Positions 1 to 8,842 of a stretch of DNA of 29,779 nucleotides are shown in pieces. The position numbers and the translations under genes are program-made. The DNA is taken from the IMG/VR virus record IMGVR_UViG_3300034407_000717, positions 1-29,779 of that record; one strand, written 5' to 3'. The DNA comes from a virus. Positions within the stretch are counted from its first letter, which is position 1; each line of letters starts with the position of its first letter. The notes under the pieces were generated by a model. That model was not told the DNA's origin, made no database searches, and saw only the letters and a list, made by a program, of their open reading frames with translations.

Positions 1-1924
1 TTGATTTAACTATAATAAAATCAGGAGCAGTACTTAATCCATGTCCTACAGTTCTACTTGCTGATTGACCTGTATATGTTACAATAGAAAAACAACCACT
101 AGGATCAACTTGTACTGTAGATGTTATAGAGCCATTACTATTACTAGAGGTTGTACCACCATTTGCTCTCCAATGCCAACTTACATAAGTATTTGAACTA
201 GCATTTACATAATCTAAACCACCACCAAAAGATATAGATGTACTAGATACTCCAGATACTCCAGTAGAATTTCCTGTTCCTTCACTTACAGTTTGATCTG
301 GATGAAGATAAGGACTTGTACTATTTATTCCTCTATTTGAATCTACTACATAATGTCTTTTTGTTGTTCCTCTATTTTTCATCCAAATAAAATCAGGTTG
401 TAGTACAGTTGTAATAGAACCAGAAGAACCTGTTCCTGTATAAGTTAAAGCTTGAAACAATTTCTGTGGATAATTATCATCAGTTTGTGCAGGATCAACT
501 GCATCTGCTGTTGGTAAATTGGCAGAATTTAAAGCTAAATGACCTGAAGGTGGACTATAATAAAAATTACCATAACCATTACCATCAGCATTTCCTTGTG
601 CTGTTTTATTTCCAGCAAAAGTTCCATCTTGTCCAAAATTCCATACTTGAATAGTTGTTGCGTTTGTGCCACCACCCATTCCACCAGCAGGAAAGTATTC
701 TTGTGTAGCTGATATAGTAGCTGTAAATTGTAAAGCATTATCTTTATAGAACTTTGCTTCATTATCATCTCTATTTATAGCAATGCCTAATATAGTATGT
801 TTTGTTGTGCCAAAAGAACCTGATTCTGCTGATTCAGTTCCACCAATATATTTTCTAATATAGTAATTTGAACCACTATATTGACTCCAACTTGCACCAT
901 AAGTATTAGAATTAGAACTTCCTCCTCTACCATCTCCAGAAGAATTAGCTGTTATTCCTGTAATTCCATTCCACATTTCTTGAGCAGAATCAGCATAACA
1001 GTAGGCTTCCCAATACCATTTACCAGTTAAAGGAACTGCAAAAGTTGCCTTACCTCCTCTTTGATTACCTTCAGTTATTTGTAAATTTCCATTAGAGATA
1101 GCTGATGTATCAACTGTTGGATCTAGCACATTAATAGTAGGATAATTAGCACTACCTTCACTACCAAAAGTTGGAGAGTCTAGTATTTGATCGTGTGCTG
1201 ATAAATTAACTGGTGTCCAATCATTATTATTACCTGAAACATCATTACCTAATGCTGAAGAATCTGCATAATCTAAATGAAAACCATTTGTACCAAAAGT
1301 TAATCCACTAACATCTTTAGGAATCCACACACCATTTTTAGTTTCACCAAAAGAATCAGGATCTAAAGCTGTACCATCAATCATAATAGTTTCAGCTAAA
1401 TATGCTTTAAGTGGTGTTTCCCCTAAAGTACCAGAAGAACCTCCTATTACATGTTCAACACTATTATTAATAGCAGTATTACCAGACACACTAGCTGTAG
1501 CTCCAGACGCAGCTACTCCATTAACATATACTGTAGAAGTTCCACTACCATGTTTCCATACTACATTATACCATGATGAAATATCTCTATATAAACTATT
1601 TGAAAAGAAAAAGTTAGCTGCACCAGAAGAAGAAAACAATTTAGTTTGACTATAATTTAAACGATAAAAAGTATCTTGATTTCCAGAACCTGTTCCTGCA
1701 TTTAAAATACCTCCCGGTTGGTCAGAATTAGTAGAAGTTCCTAACACAGTTACTTTAATCCATGTAGAAAATGTCCATGTAGCTCTATTACCTGCACCAC
1801 TAGGAGTACGTTTTAAATATCCAGAATCTCCCAACCTGACTGAATTAGCTATTTGATGCGTATAGAAACCACCTGCACCAGCTGCAGATTTAAACATATA
1901 AGGATTAGAGAGAGGTCCACTCAT
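1..1924 (-). CDS. Lectin-like tail spike/fibre protein, 3' end cut by window
   Basis: The minus strand is open without a stop from an ATG at 1924 to the window edge, giving 641 codons of an incomplete protein. Three regions can be seen. Residues ~20-200 look like a LamG/concanavalin-type jelly roll (WTFSTWIKV, SSWYNVVWKH, YVNGVAASG, HLDYADSSALGNDVSGNNND). Residues ~260-420 resemble a SPRY-like lectin fold (GKWYWEAYCYAD, LGIAINRDD, FYKDNALQF). Residues ~470-640 resemble the repeat-type domain of marine phage tail proteins (QPDFIWMKNRG, YVSWHWRANGG, APDFIIVK). From family knowledge such proteins bind surface glycans. The gene follows the tail fibre gene after an 18-nt gap, with GGAG 11 nt before the start, so a virion adhesin role is inferred. 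The 3' part is outside the window. Confidence 0.8.
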   Translation of the reverse strand, partial: MSGPLSNPYMFKSAAGAGGFYTHQIANSVRLGDSGYLKRTPSGAGNRATWTFSTWIKVTVLGTSTNSDQPGGILNAGTGSGNQDTFYRLNYSQTKLFSSSGAANFFFSNSLYRDISSWYNVVWKHGSGTSTVYVNGVAASGATASVSGNTAINNSVEHVIGGSSGTLGETPLKAYLAETIMIDGTALDPDSFGETKNGVWIPKDVSGLTFGTNGFHLDYADSSALGNDVSGNNNDWTPVNLSAHDQILDSPTFGSEGSANYPTINVLDPTVDTSAISNGNLQITEGNQRGGKATFAVPLTGKWYWEAYCYADSAQEMWNGITGITANSSGDGRGGSSNSNTYGASWSQYSGSNYYIRKYIGGTESAESGSFGTTKHTILGIAINRDDNEAKFYKDNALQFTATISATQEYFPAGGMGGGTNATTIQVWNFGQDGTFAGNKTAQGNADGNGYGNFYYSPPSGHLALNSANLPTADAVDPAQTDDNYPQKLFQALTYTGTGSSGSITTVLQPDFIWMKNRGTTKRHYVVDSNRGINSTSPYLHPDQTVSEGTGNSTGVSGVSSTSISFGGGLDYVNASSNTYVSWHWRANGGTTSSNSNGSITSTVQVDPSGCFSIVTYTGQSASRTVGHGLSTAPDFIIVKS

Positions 1925-1942
1925 AAATTACTTACTCCGTTA

Positions 1943-4885
1943 CTATGAAGGTGTTGCAAATGCTAATTGAGGTGCTCCTAATAATACACTATTTGAAGCA
2001 TCTACGAAATATGGTATAACGTCTACAGAATTAGCAGCTGTAGATATTGTTCCGGCTGTTCCTGCAGGCCATTCGTAATCAGTACCTGTTGATAAAGTCC
2101 TACTACCTGTACCATCTTGTATTAACACAATTACACCACTTTGTCCAACACTTTCTGTACTTGGATTAGCTAAAGTTACATTTCCTGTTGCTGTTAGTAC
2201 AAAGTTTTGGTAGGTGTCATAATCTAGTGTTGTACTACCTGTTGCATTGGCTGTTTGTGTAGCCCCTACAGCTCCAGCACCAAAGATTGATTTACCAGCA
2301 GCAGACATGTCCATTGTTAAGGCTGTTACAGCACTACCACCGTCATCACCTTTGAATATAATATCTTTGTCTTGTACACTAGCAGTTATTACAGCATCAG
2401 AAGAACTATTGCTAAAGTCAAGTATTGATGTACCACCATCTTTAAATGTTACGTTAGCTCCATCTGCATCAAGAACAATGTCTCCACCAGAATCTAATGT
2501 TACAGTAGTACCAGCAAGTTCAGCAGTACCGTCAGCTGTTATCTGTATGTTACCTGCAGCAGCTGCTGTGTCAGTTGTTTCTATTGTTAATGTACCGTTT
2601 GTGCCTACAGTAAATACAGCTGTATCATCTGTAGATCCTGTCATGGTTATTACTTTACCATTTACAGCTACATCATCCACAGTCAATGCTGTTAATGTGC
2701 CTAAACTTGTTATGTTAGCTTGTGCAGCAGTAGACAGTGTACCGGCTATGCTACCACCAGATACGTTGATACCTGCACTAAATACAGGTATTTGATTCAT
2801 GGTTACTACACCATCTGAAGCTATAGTTATTGCATCAGCATCAGAGGCAGAACCTATTGTGCCACCGTCTTTGATAAGTATGTCGTCTTTAAATGTTACG
2901 ATACCACCTGAAGATATTATCATTGCATCTGCAGCAGAAGCAGAACCTATTTGACCATCGTCAGCTATTTTAATATCATGGTTAAATACAGCTGTACCTG
3001 CATCGGACATATCTAAAGTCAGTGCTGTTATATCTGAACTACTATCAGTTCCTTTAAATATAATGTCAGCATCACCAGCTTGTGCATCTATGGTTATGTT
3101 ACCAGAAGAAGTTGCAATAGTTACAGCAGCATCACCGGTTGATATATCGTCAGCAGCTGTTGCAGAACCTATGTATGTTTTAATTCTAGAAGCAGCAACT
3201 TTTCTGTTTGTACCACCAGCACCATCGTCAATAATAAATAAATCAGCATCGGCTATGCCAGCACCAATGTCTGTAGCACCGTCTATATCTATAGCAGCTA
3301 CAGGTAATGTTCCTGAGTCTCCAGAACCTATCAAGTTACCTGTTGCTGTAGGCAATGTCAACACTGCTGAACTACCTGCAGAGTGTGCTGGACTTTTTAA
3401 CTGTACACCATGAGAGTTATTTTCACAGTTAAATTGAATTGTACCCGGATTGGTGTTTCCTTTGATTGTTACATGACCTGTGCCTTTTGCTGCTAATTCA
3501 AGGTCAATGTTTGAATCGTCACCTGTTGCTGCTAGTGAAGGAGCACTGCCTGTTGCAGCATTTGTAATATCAAATTGATTTACAGCAGATGATGTTGTTT
3601 GGAAAATTATTTGTTCGTTACCGTTTTCATCACCGAGGAAGTGTGCATCGTCTATTAATATGTTTTGAGAATTAGTGTCTAAGTTACCACCTAATTGTGG
3701 GGATGTATCTTCTACTACATTTGATATTGCACCAGAAGCAGCAAGACCAGATACAACTGCACTTCTTGTTATCTTTTTAAGACCACCACCAGATGTGTCT
3801 ACAGCTAAGAAGACATCATCGTTAGCTACGGTAGATATTTCAGATAAATCACCTACTGCTACAGGATTAAAGTTAGTTCCATCTGCAACAAGTATGTGCC
3901 CTGCAGTGTTTGTGCCCATTACTAAATCGTCACCAGTTATTGTAAGATCACCACCTACAACTACGTCACCGTTAAATGTTGCTTTCCCTGCAAGAGCCAT
4001 GTCAATGTCTAAAGCTGTGATTGCAGAAGCACCATCAGTTCCTTTAATCTTAAAGTTTTTATCTGCAGTGCTTACTGTAAGTTCTACATCTGTTGAATTG
4101 TTTGCAATATCTAATATAGATGTACCAGCATCTTTTATTGTTACATTTGCACCGTCAGCATCAAGAACAATATCACCACTGGAATCAATAGTCACATCTG
4201 TTCCGTCATTTGTAATAGTATCTAATGCGATACTTCCTACGTTGGTTATATCTGCATCATTAAATGAAGTAGCACCAAGAGTATTTGCAGCTGCTGTAGA
4301 TGTAATACCACCAGATGCTGTAATTAATTGTGAAGCATTTACAGTGAATGCAGTTGAACCACCAGTTGCTACTGTAATAACATCAGAGCCACTAAATGTA
4401 ATTGATGTGTCTGTATCCCCATCACCGGCAATAGAGTCTAGCTGTACAGCACCTACATTTGATAGTGCTGCATCTCCAAAGTCTACAGCACCTGCTACGG
4501 TTAGTGTACCAGATACATCTACGTTACCGTTTATGTCCACAGTGGTAGCAGCCATTTGTATTTCTGTATCGGCTACTAAGTCAAGCTGTCCGTCAGCAGA
4601 AGAATATATGTACAGAGCAGTATCTCTAAACTGTAACTTTTCTGTAGTTGTTAAAAGTATATCGTCAGAAAATTGAAAGTAATCTTCATCTTCCATCCAT
4701 GTAATCACACCATCATTTGTTTCTCCGTCAAATGTCATTACAATGTCTGTGCCAGCTGTTCCTACTCCAAATGTTGGTGCAAGAAATGCTGCAGCCACTT
4801 GGTCAAACTCATTGTTTAAATCAACGGCCTCAATGACACCTCCGTCTACTATTCCTGATGAACTCTGCCTAGTATAAACAGCCAT
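1943..4885 (-). CDS. Repetitive tail fibre protein
   Basis: This 980-residue protein starts with a conserved-looking attachment region (MAVYTRQSSSGIVDGG, residues 1-40, then FDQVAAAFLAPTFG). Such N-termini are common on tail fibres of marine phages and probably dock to the tail. The rest is low in charge and rich in Ala, Gly, Thr, Ser, Asp and Val. It is built from degenerate repeats with the signatures GDIVLDADGANVT, KDxGTSILD, DIIFKG(T/D)D and ITALxxDMSxAGxxxF. The best preserved long copies are at about residues 237-304 and 800-870. This pattern predicts a long beta-structured trimeric shaft. The C-terminus (about 890-980) is different and may be the tip or a trimerisation unit. It ends 1 nt before the nozzle gene's stop side and lies in the tail module. 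No enzymatic motif was seen. Confidence 0.85.
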   Translation of the reverse strand: MAVYTRQSSSGIVDGGVIEAVDLNNEFDQVAAAFLAPTFGVGTAGTDIVMTFDGETNDGVITWMEDEDYFQFSDDILLTTTEKLQFRDTALYIYSSADGQLDLVADTEIQMAATTVDINGNVDVSGTLTVAGAVDFGDAALSNVGAVQLDSIAGDGDTDTSITFSGSDVITVATGGSTAFTVNASQLITASGGITSTAAANTLGATSFNDADITNVGSIALDTITNDGTDVTIDSSGDIVLDADGANVTIKDAGTSILDIANNSTDVELTVSTADKNFKIKGTDGASAITALDIDMALAGKATFNGDVVVGGDLTITGDDLVMGTNTAGHILVADGTNFNPVAVGDLSEISTVANDDVFLAVDTSGGGLKKITRSAVVSGLAASGAISNVVEDTSPQLGGNLDTNSQNILIDDAHFLGDENGNEQIIFQTTSSAVNQFDITNAATGSAPSLAATGDDSNIDLELAAKGTGHVTIKGNTNPGTIQFNCENNSHGVQLKSPAHSAGSSAVLTLPTATGNLIGSGDSGTLPVAAIDIDGATDIGAGIADADLFIIDDGAGGTNRKVAASRIKTYIGSATAADDISTGDAAVTIATSSGNITIDAQAGDADIIFKGTDSSSDITALTLDMSDAGTAVFNHDIKIADDGQIGSASAADAMIISSGGIVTFKDDILIKDGGTIGSASDADAITIASDGVVTMNQIPVFSAGINVSGGSIAGTLSTAAQANITSLGTLTALTVDDVAVNGKVITMTGSTDDTAVFTVGTNGTLTIETTDTAAAAGNIQITADGTAELAGTTVTLDSGGDIVLDADGANVTFKDGGTSILDFSNSSSDAVITASVQDKDIIFKGDDGGSAVTALTMDMSAAGKSIFGAGAVGATQTANATGSTTLDYDTYQNFVLTATGNVTLANPSTESVGQSGVIVLIQDGTGSRTLSTGTDYEWPAGTAGTISTAANSVDVIPYFVDASNSVLLGAPQLAFATPS

Positions 4886-6424
4886 CTATCTTCTCCCTCC
4901 CGGTGTAAATTCTAGTTCAAAACCTTTTATAGAAAAAGGAATGTTACTACTTGTATCTGTTATTTTTAATGCTACAGCAAAACCTGAGCCTTCTACAGCC
5001 TGTCTTGTTATTGGTAAGTCACCTTGTCCAAATGCAGAAGTACCAAATACAGCTTCTCCATAGTTAGCCCCACTACCTTGAGTAGTTAATGAAAACACGT
5101 TTGGCTGTGGTGTATCTATATCATCATAGTTATATCGTAAAAACATGCTTGCAGATACTGCACCTTCAGGTTTCCAGTTAAGATTTACTCTTTGCATATT
5201 TTTTCTAACACCCGGATCGCCCATTGTTATATCTGGAGAACGGTATGTTGCATCAATGTTGCTAGAGTATCCACCCCTTGTCCAGACGTTACCTGAATCT
5301 TGTTTGTAGATATACCCATCGTAACCACCATGTATCACTGTTTCTACGTTAGATATATAGTCAGAGTCACAAGATGATACCTTCAGTCCTTTTATATCTG
5401 CATACTCAAAACCCATTTGCTGTGCATTAGGATTCATTTTAATTGTGGCAATCAACCCTTTTTGTGATCCTTCAAAACCATCGGTAAGAGGATAAAACAA
5501 ACGGTACTGTGATTTGTCTCTTATTACTAAAGAGGTAACATTATCATAAGTGATGTCGTTAATTCTGTCTTGGATTTGCTTAGATACAGTTCCAAGTTCC
5601 ACGTCACCAATTCTTGTAGTACCAGCGATTGTTCTAATCCCATCTGCAGATAAGAATATAATGTCACCACCTAACTCCTGTATTGAATGGTGGGCTATAG
5701 TACCCACATTTTTTGCTACCTCGGCAAGTGCAAAATCACTTGAACTTGTCCCTGTTACTTTGTAAATTTTTCTTTGGCAAAATATAAATAACTCATTACG
5801 AAAAACTTTTAATCCAGTAACTACGTCACCAACTTTTATTTCACCAGCTCCTGTATCAAAATCATCTTCTGTAAATGGCCCAGAAAATATTACAGAATGT
5901 GTAGAATTAGACATGCCACCGTAGAACATATGGTTAGCAAAAGATTTTACAAATTTAGGGTTAGTAGGGGCTGTACCACCGCCTGTAGCATTGATTATGT
6001 CTTCAGAATAACTTGTATTTAACGTAAAAGCTGCAGCTGCTCCTGTAGCAATTATTATTTTATCATTACCATCATAGTTATACTTGTCAAAATCATATGT
6101 GTAACTTGTACCTTTACTTGTAGCCCTACTTGTCCAACTGCCACTTGTTGTTCCAGTATATACAGTGCCACCTCTTGCTGCAATTACAAGACCGTTAAAT
6201 ATTACAGATAATAGTATCCTCTCATCTGCAGTTGCTACTTGTGGCACAATTGTAGTGTTGTATTTTGTAGTTCCGTTTAACCTTCTGTACCCACCAGTTA
6301 TATCTGGCTCAAAATTAGATAGTTGTAATGCTTCACCCGGTTGCATGGTAAACACATCTTTGTTAAGGATGAGACCTCCGGCACAACTTGCGGTAAAAGG
6401 TTTTTGATAAGAACTATCAGGCAT
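4886..6424 (-). CDS. Tail nozzle protein (tail tubular protein B-like)
   Basis: A 512-residue protein beginning with the motif SCAGGLILNKDVFTMQPGEA and then LSNFEPDITGGYRRLNGT, typical of the second tail-tube protein of podovirus-like marine phages. The body has repeated beta-rich blades (for example LRVIRDKSQYRLFYPL-like and GGYDGYIYKQDSG segments), consistent with the beta-propeller expected for a T7 gp12-type nozzle. In the family it closes the tail and carries fibres. Its start overlaps the stop of the tail adaptor gene by 8 nt, and the fibre gene follows immediately, which matches an adaptor-nozzle-fibre order. The call rests on motif memory and gene order. I could not run a profile search. 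Confidence 0.75.
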   Translation of the reverse strand: MPDSSYQKPFTASCAGGLILNKDVFTMQPGEALQLSNFEPDITGGYRRLNGTTKYNTTIVPQVATADERILLSVIFNGLVIAARGGTVYTGTTSGSWTSRATSKGTSYTYDFDKYNYDGNDKIIIATGAAAAFTLNTSYSEDIINATGGGTAPTNPKFVKSFANHMFYGGMSNSTHSVIFSGPFTEDDFDTGAGEIKVGDVVTGLKVFRNELFIFCQRKIYKVTGTSSSDFALAEVAKNVGTIAHHSIQELGGDIIFLSADGIRTIAGTTRIGDVELGTVSKQIQDRINDITYDNVTSLVIRDKSQYRLFYPLTDGFEGSQKGLIATIKMNPNAQQMGFEYADIKGLKVSSCDSDYISNVETVIHGGYDGYIYKQDSGNVWTRGGYSSNIDATYRSPDITMGDPGVRKNMQRVNLNWKPEGAVSASMFLRYNYDDIDTPQPNVFSLTTQGSGANYGEAVFGTSAFGQGDLPITRQAVEGSGFAVALKITDTSSNIPFSIKGFELEFTPGGRR

Positions 6425-7526
6425 TTACATGTATCCTTGTATCTGTCATATATGCTTTAGTATTTATATATTCTGTTCGTATTATTTGCATTTGATTGTT
6501 AAACTCTCCTAAAGCCATCTGTGCTGCTTGTGGATCAGATCGTAATACATATGCATAGTATTTTGCTCTGGTAGTTATTACAGATTTAAACCTATCATCT
6601 AGATCCATAGTGTCCCCGTGTGCGGATAAGTCTGTATGCACTTTCCAATATTCATACTGTATTGCGTAGTTGCTTTGGTTTGGTACAGGAGATAATCCAA
6701 ATTTTTTATCTTGTGTGTGGTATACATAGTCAGGTACACCTAAAGAATCTTTAGAGTTAGTTAAATCTCTTTCTAAAAAACTTTTGTTCCAGTTATCATA
6801 AGTCATATACCTTAATTTTTTTACAGGTATATCTTCAGAGATTCTTATATAGTCTACATCCATGTTTGTTGCTGTAGATGTATTGTTCACTGTAACAAAT
6901 GTAGTCTGTGCTGTTGCTGTAAATGTTGTATCTAACACATTGCCAGCACCAAAGTCAGATACAGTTAGTGTTGTATTTAGATTAGTAGTATCTTCAGCTG
7001 ATGTACCTACTTGCACTTTTAATGCTTGGCCCGTGCTATTTGAATCAAAAACTCTTACTTGTATTCTGTATGTTGTATTTTTTACTGTAGAAAATGATTG
7101 GTAAGCAGCGTAATCGTTAAGTCTTAATCTACCGTTTCCACCCGAGTTATACGCAGCACTTCCAGCACCTGCTATTGTTGTCCAGCTGGATATATTAGAG
7201 GTAAACTCACCATTTGTTAATAGTTCATTTGGCACAAGTCTAAATGTATCCCAATCTATTTTTCTGTATGCAAGATCGCCACTTTGTGGTGAAGCTGAAG
7301 ATGGTAAAGCATATGTTCTTTGTCCAGCGTTTGTAACTTGGTAAGTAGATTTGTACAGATCTGGTATTTCGGATAGGGAATTATATACTTCATGCATAGC
7401 TTTTAGCACAAATTTTTTCACAGATGTTTGTATTCCTCTGCTACTAGAAAAGTTAGAGGATGTTAATTCTGCTTCGTTTAATTCGTTTAGTACGTTGTTT
7501 ACTAATACTAGATATGTTGTTGCCAC
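6417..7526 (-). CDS. Tail adaptor (tail tubular protein A-like) with inserted CBM-like domain
   Basis: A 369-residue protein with a GTG start preceded by GGGGAT. Residues 1-100 (TYLVLVNNVLNELNE, helices, SEIPDLYKS, RTYALPSS) and 231-369 (PVKKLRYMTYDNWNKSF, GVPDYVYHTQDKKFGLSPVP, then a helical end) look like the two halves of the podovirus tail adaptor that sits under the portal. Between them, about residues 101-230 form a separate unit: ELLTNGEFTSNISSWT, then alternating beta strands, ending TNMDVDYIRIS. That pattern is typical of CBM4/9-like carbohydrate-binding jelly rolls. Family knowledge says the adaptor normally lacks this, so I infer a domain insertion displayed on the outside of the tail collar. 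It overlaps the nozzle gene by 8 nt. Confidence 0.75.
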   Translation of the reverse strand: MATTYLVLVNNVLNELNEAELTSSNFSSSRGIQTSVKKFVLKAMHEVYNSLSEIPDLYKSTYQVTNAGQRTYALPSSASPQSGDLAYRKIDWDTFRLVPNELLTNGEFTSNISSWTTIAGAGSAAYNSGGNGRLRLNDYAAYQSFSTVKNTTYRIQVRVFDSNSTGQALKVQVGTSAEDTTNLNTTLTVSDFGAGNVLDTTFTATAQTTFVTVNNTSTATNMDVDYIRISEDIPVKKLRYMTYDNWNKSFLERDLTNSKDSLGVPDYVYHTQDKKFGLSPVPNQSNYAIQYEYWKVHTDLSAHGDTMDLDDRFKSVITTRAKYYAYVLRSDPQAAQMALGEFNNQMQIIRTEYINTKAYMTDTRIHVNA

Positions 7527-7530
7527 TATT

Positions 7531-7707
7531 TTATCCCCACTGTTCTCTTGCTTTTACTTTTGCTTTTTTAGAAAGTTCATTATAGTGAAATAATTTTACA
7601 CTGGTTTTAGTGTGTGTCTTACCAGAATGCAATGTTCCGTCAGACATTTTATGCATACCACCCTTATGGACAGTGCCGTCTTTTTTATAATGATTTACAC
7701 CTTTCAT
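7531..7707 (-). CDS. Small basic protein of 58 residues, marine phage type
   Basis: Reading the gap between the adaptor gene and the next gene gives an uninterrupted ATG-to-TAA frame of 58 residues. It starts MKGVNHYKKDGTVHKGG, continues with HKMSDGTLHSGK, and ends in a Lys-rich helix (LSKKAKVKARE). It begins directly after the TAG of the preceding gene with no spacing, so translation is probably coupled. I recognise the pattern 'hYKKDGTv.kG..HkM.dGtLHtGKtH' from small proteins near capsid genes of marine phages, but no function is known to me. High charge and location suggest a virion or DNA-binding role. Confidence 0.7.
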   Translation of the reverse strand: MKGVNHYKKDGTVHKGGMHKMSDGTLHSGKTHTKTSVKLFHYNELSKKAKVKAREQWG

Positions 7708-7989
7708 CTAACAATTCCACTTTCGTAATGATTTATTAATTCTTGAATTAGGATCTCTTTTTTTCTTAGCTCCTGTTAATTTTTTTTTCATGCCACTCAT
7801 TCTTGCACAAAAACTTTTTCTTCTGTTAGCTGCTTTTGATCCTTTTTTTAATTTAGATGGCTTAGTTGTTACAGCTGTTTTTAGTTTTGATCCGGGGTTA
7901 GCTTTTCTATAAGAAGCTACTCCTTTTTTATTTAACCCACCGGATTTAGACTTACCCTCTTTTCTTTGCCAAGCTGGAGTTTTAGCCAC
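7708..7989 (-). CDS. Lysine-rich small protein, DUF6321-like
   Basis: A 93-residue, very basic protein with a GTG start and AGGGGA upstream. The N-terminus AKTPAWQRKEGKSKSGGLN followed by KGVASYRKANPGS, and the later RRKSFCARMSGMKKK, match my memory of the DUF6321 family found in many phages and cyanophages. No catalytic motif is visible, and function in the family is unknown. It sits in a run of four tiny basic genes between the decoration-like protein and the tail adaptor. A nucleic-acid-contacting virion component is an inference from charge and context. Confidence 0.75.
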   Translation of the reverse strand: MAKTPAWQRKEGKSKSGGLNKKGVASYRKANPGSKLKTAVTTKPSKLKKGSKAANRRKSFCARMSGMKKKLTGAKKKRDPNSRINKSLRKWNC

Positions 7990-7992
7990 TAA

Positions 7993-8157
7993 CTATCCCC
8001 TAGCTCTTTTAGCTTTGTTTTTTGCAGAGTTTGGAAATCCTGCTTTCATATTTGCATAAGCTTTAGCTGAAATTGTAGATTTTTTCTTTGTATTACTTGT
8101 GCCAGCTCTTCTTTTTTTATTAATGTTTGCATATAAACTATTTTTTGGTTTAGCCAT
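7993..8157 (-). CDS. Small basic protein of 54 residues
   Basis: A 54-residue frame read directly from the sequence: ATG at 8157, TAG at 7993-7995. It begins MAKPKNSLYANINKKRRAGT and contains KSTISAKAYANMKAGFP, then a Lys/Arg-rich end. The pattern 'SLYANI..rr.AGTS...KSTiS.kAYaNMk.GfP' is common in marine phages beside capsid or terminase genes. The start ATG overlaps the stop of the upstream gene as TAATG. The function is unknown. The near absence of acidic residues fits binding to DNA or RNA, but that is inference. Confidence 0.75.
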   Translation of the reverse strand: MAKPKNSLYANINKKRRAGTSNTKKKSTISAKAYANMKAGFPNSAKNKAKRARG

Positions 8158-8297
8158 TAGTTATCCAATTTTTTTAATATTAAATTTAATGTTTGTGTAA
8201 TAGATTTTAAACGAATTTCCATTTCTTCTATTCTGTCGTCTGCAGTTGTTTTAGGTTTATATATTTTTTGTGTAGATCTTACATCTATTGTTGCCAT
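8157..8297 (-). CDS. Small hypothetical protein of 46 residues
   Basis: I chose the start MATIDVRSTQKIYKPK at 8297 because AAGG lies 7 nt upstream. A longer reading from 8345 lacks a ribosome site. The 46 residues end in an amphipathic helix (DDRIEEMEIRLKSITQTLNLILKKL) with heptad spacing of Ile and Leu, suggesting a short coiled coil. The gene joins the next one by a TAATG overlap. I do not recognise the family. Position between decoration and tail adaptor genes suggests a small structural or assembly role. Confidence 0.6.
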   Translation of the reverse strand: MATIDVRSTQKIYKPKTTADDRIEEMEIRLKSITQTLNLILKKLDN

Positions 8298-8357
8298 AAA
8301 TTTGCCTTTATTTAAATTGAGGGAGAGGAATAGCCCCTCCCCCAAAGTTATTTAATA

Positions 8358-8822
8358 CTAACTTACAGTATCGTGTTGAGAGTCAGTGTTTGTGTCAGTT
8401 TCATTAACTCCTGAAACATCACACATTACAGCCCACACTCTGATTTTACCAGCAGATGAATCTGCACCACCGATAAGTATGTCTAAAGTATCTGCAGATG
8501 CTGCTATATGTCTAGCAGTTGCAGTCAATGTACCATAACCTGTTGCGTTAGTGTCACCGTCAACATAAATGTCAACGTCTCCACCTGTAATACCTAAATC
8601 CATAGTAGCAGAACTAGAAAGTGCAGTTATTACTTCTATTCCAGCTTCCATGATTAAAGTCTCTGCAGGTATGTCTAGTACTTGTAAAACATCTGCATTG
8701 TCTGGCCCAGTGCCACCTCTAAGTTGAGATAAATCAATTGTGTTCTCAACTAGATAAGGTACCCTTCCATTAGAAGGATGACCTGTTGTGCCACCGGCAC
8801 CGGTTACATTTAATGTACCCAT
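8358..8822 (-). CDS. Probable capsid decoration / head-associated protein
   Basis: A 154-residue protein rich in Gly, Ala, Thr and Asp. It has a beta-rich centre (ENTIDLSQLRGG, VLQVLDIPAETLIMEAGIEVITALSSSATMDLGITGGD, DIYVDGD, LIGGADSSAGKIRVWAVMCD). This order is typical of proteins encoded just after the major capsid gene in marine podovirus-like phages, where they are thought to coat the head. AGAAGGGAT precedes the ATG. There is no signal peptide or membrane segment. The decoration role is inferred from position and composition, not from a diagnostic motif. Confidence 0.6.
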   Translation of the reverse strand: MGTLNVTGAGGTTGHPSNGRVPYLVENTIDLSQLRGGTGPDNADVLQVLDIPAETLIMEAGIEVITALSSSATMDLGITGGDVDIYVDGDTNATGYGTLTATARHIAASADTLDILIGGADSSAGKIRVWAVMCDVSGVNETDTNTDSQHDTVS

Positions 8823-8842
8823 TTTATATAATCCCTTCTAAA

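Noticed and set aside
466-768. Short frames on both strands within the first 2 kb
   Set aside because: They are shadows of the uninterrupted partial tail protein gene running from 1924 to the window edge.
3675-4676. Long plus-strand open frame (333 codons) inside the tail fibre gene, and another at 2247-2795
   Set aside because: They are antisense to a strongly supported repetitive gene, have low-complexity Ser/Ala/Val/Pro content that mirrors its codons, and have no ribosome site or promoter.
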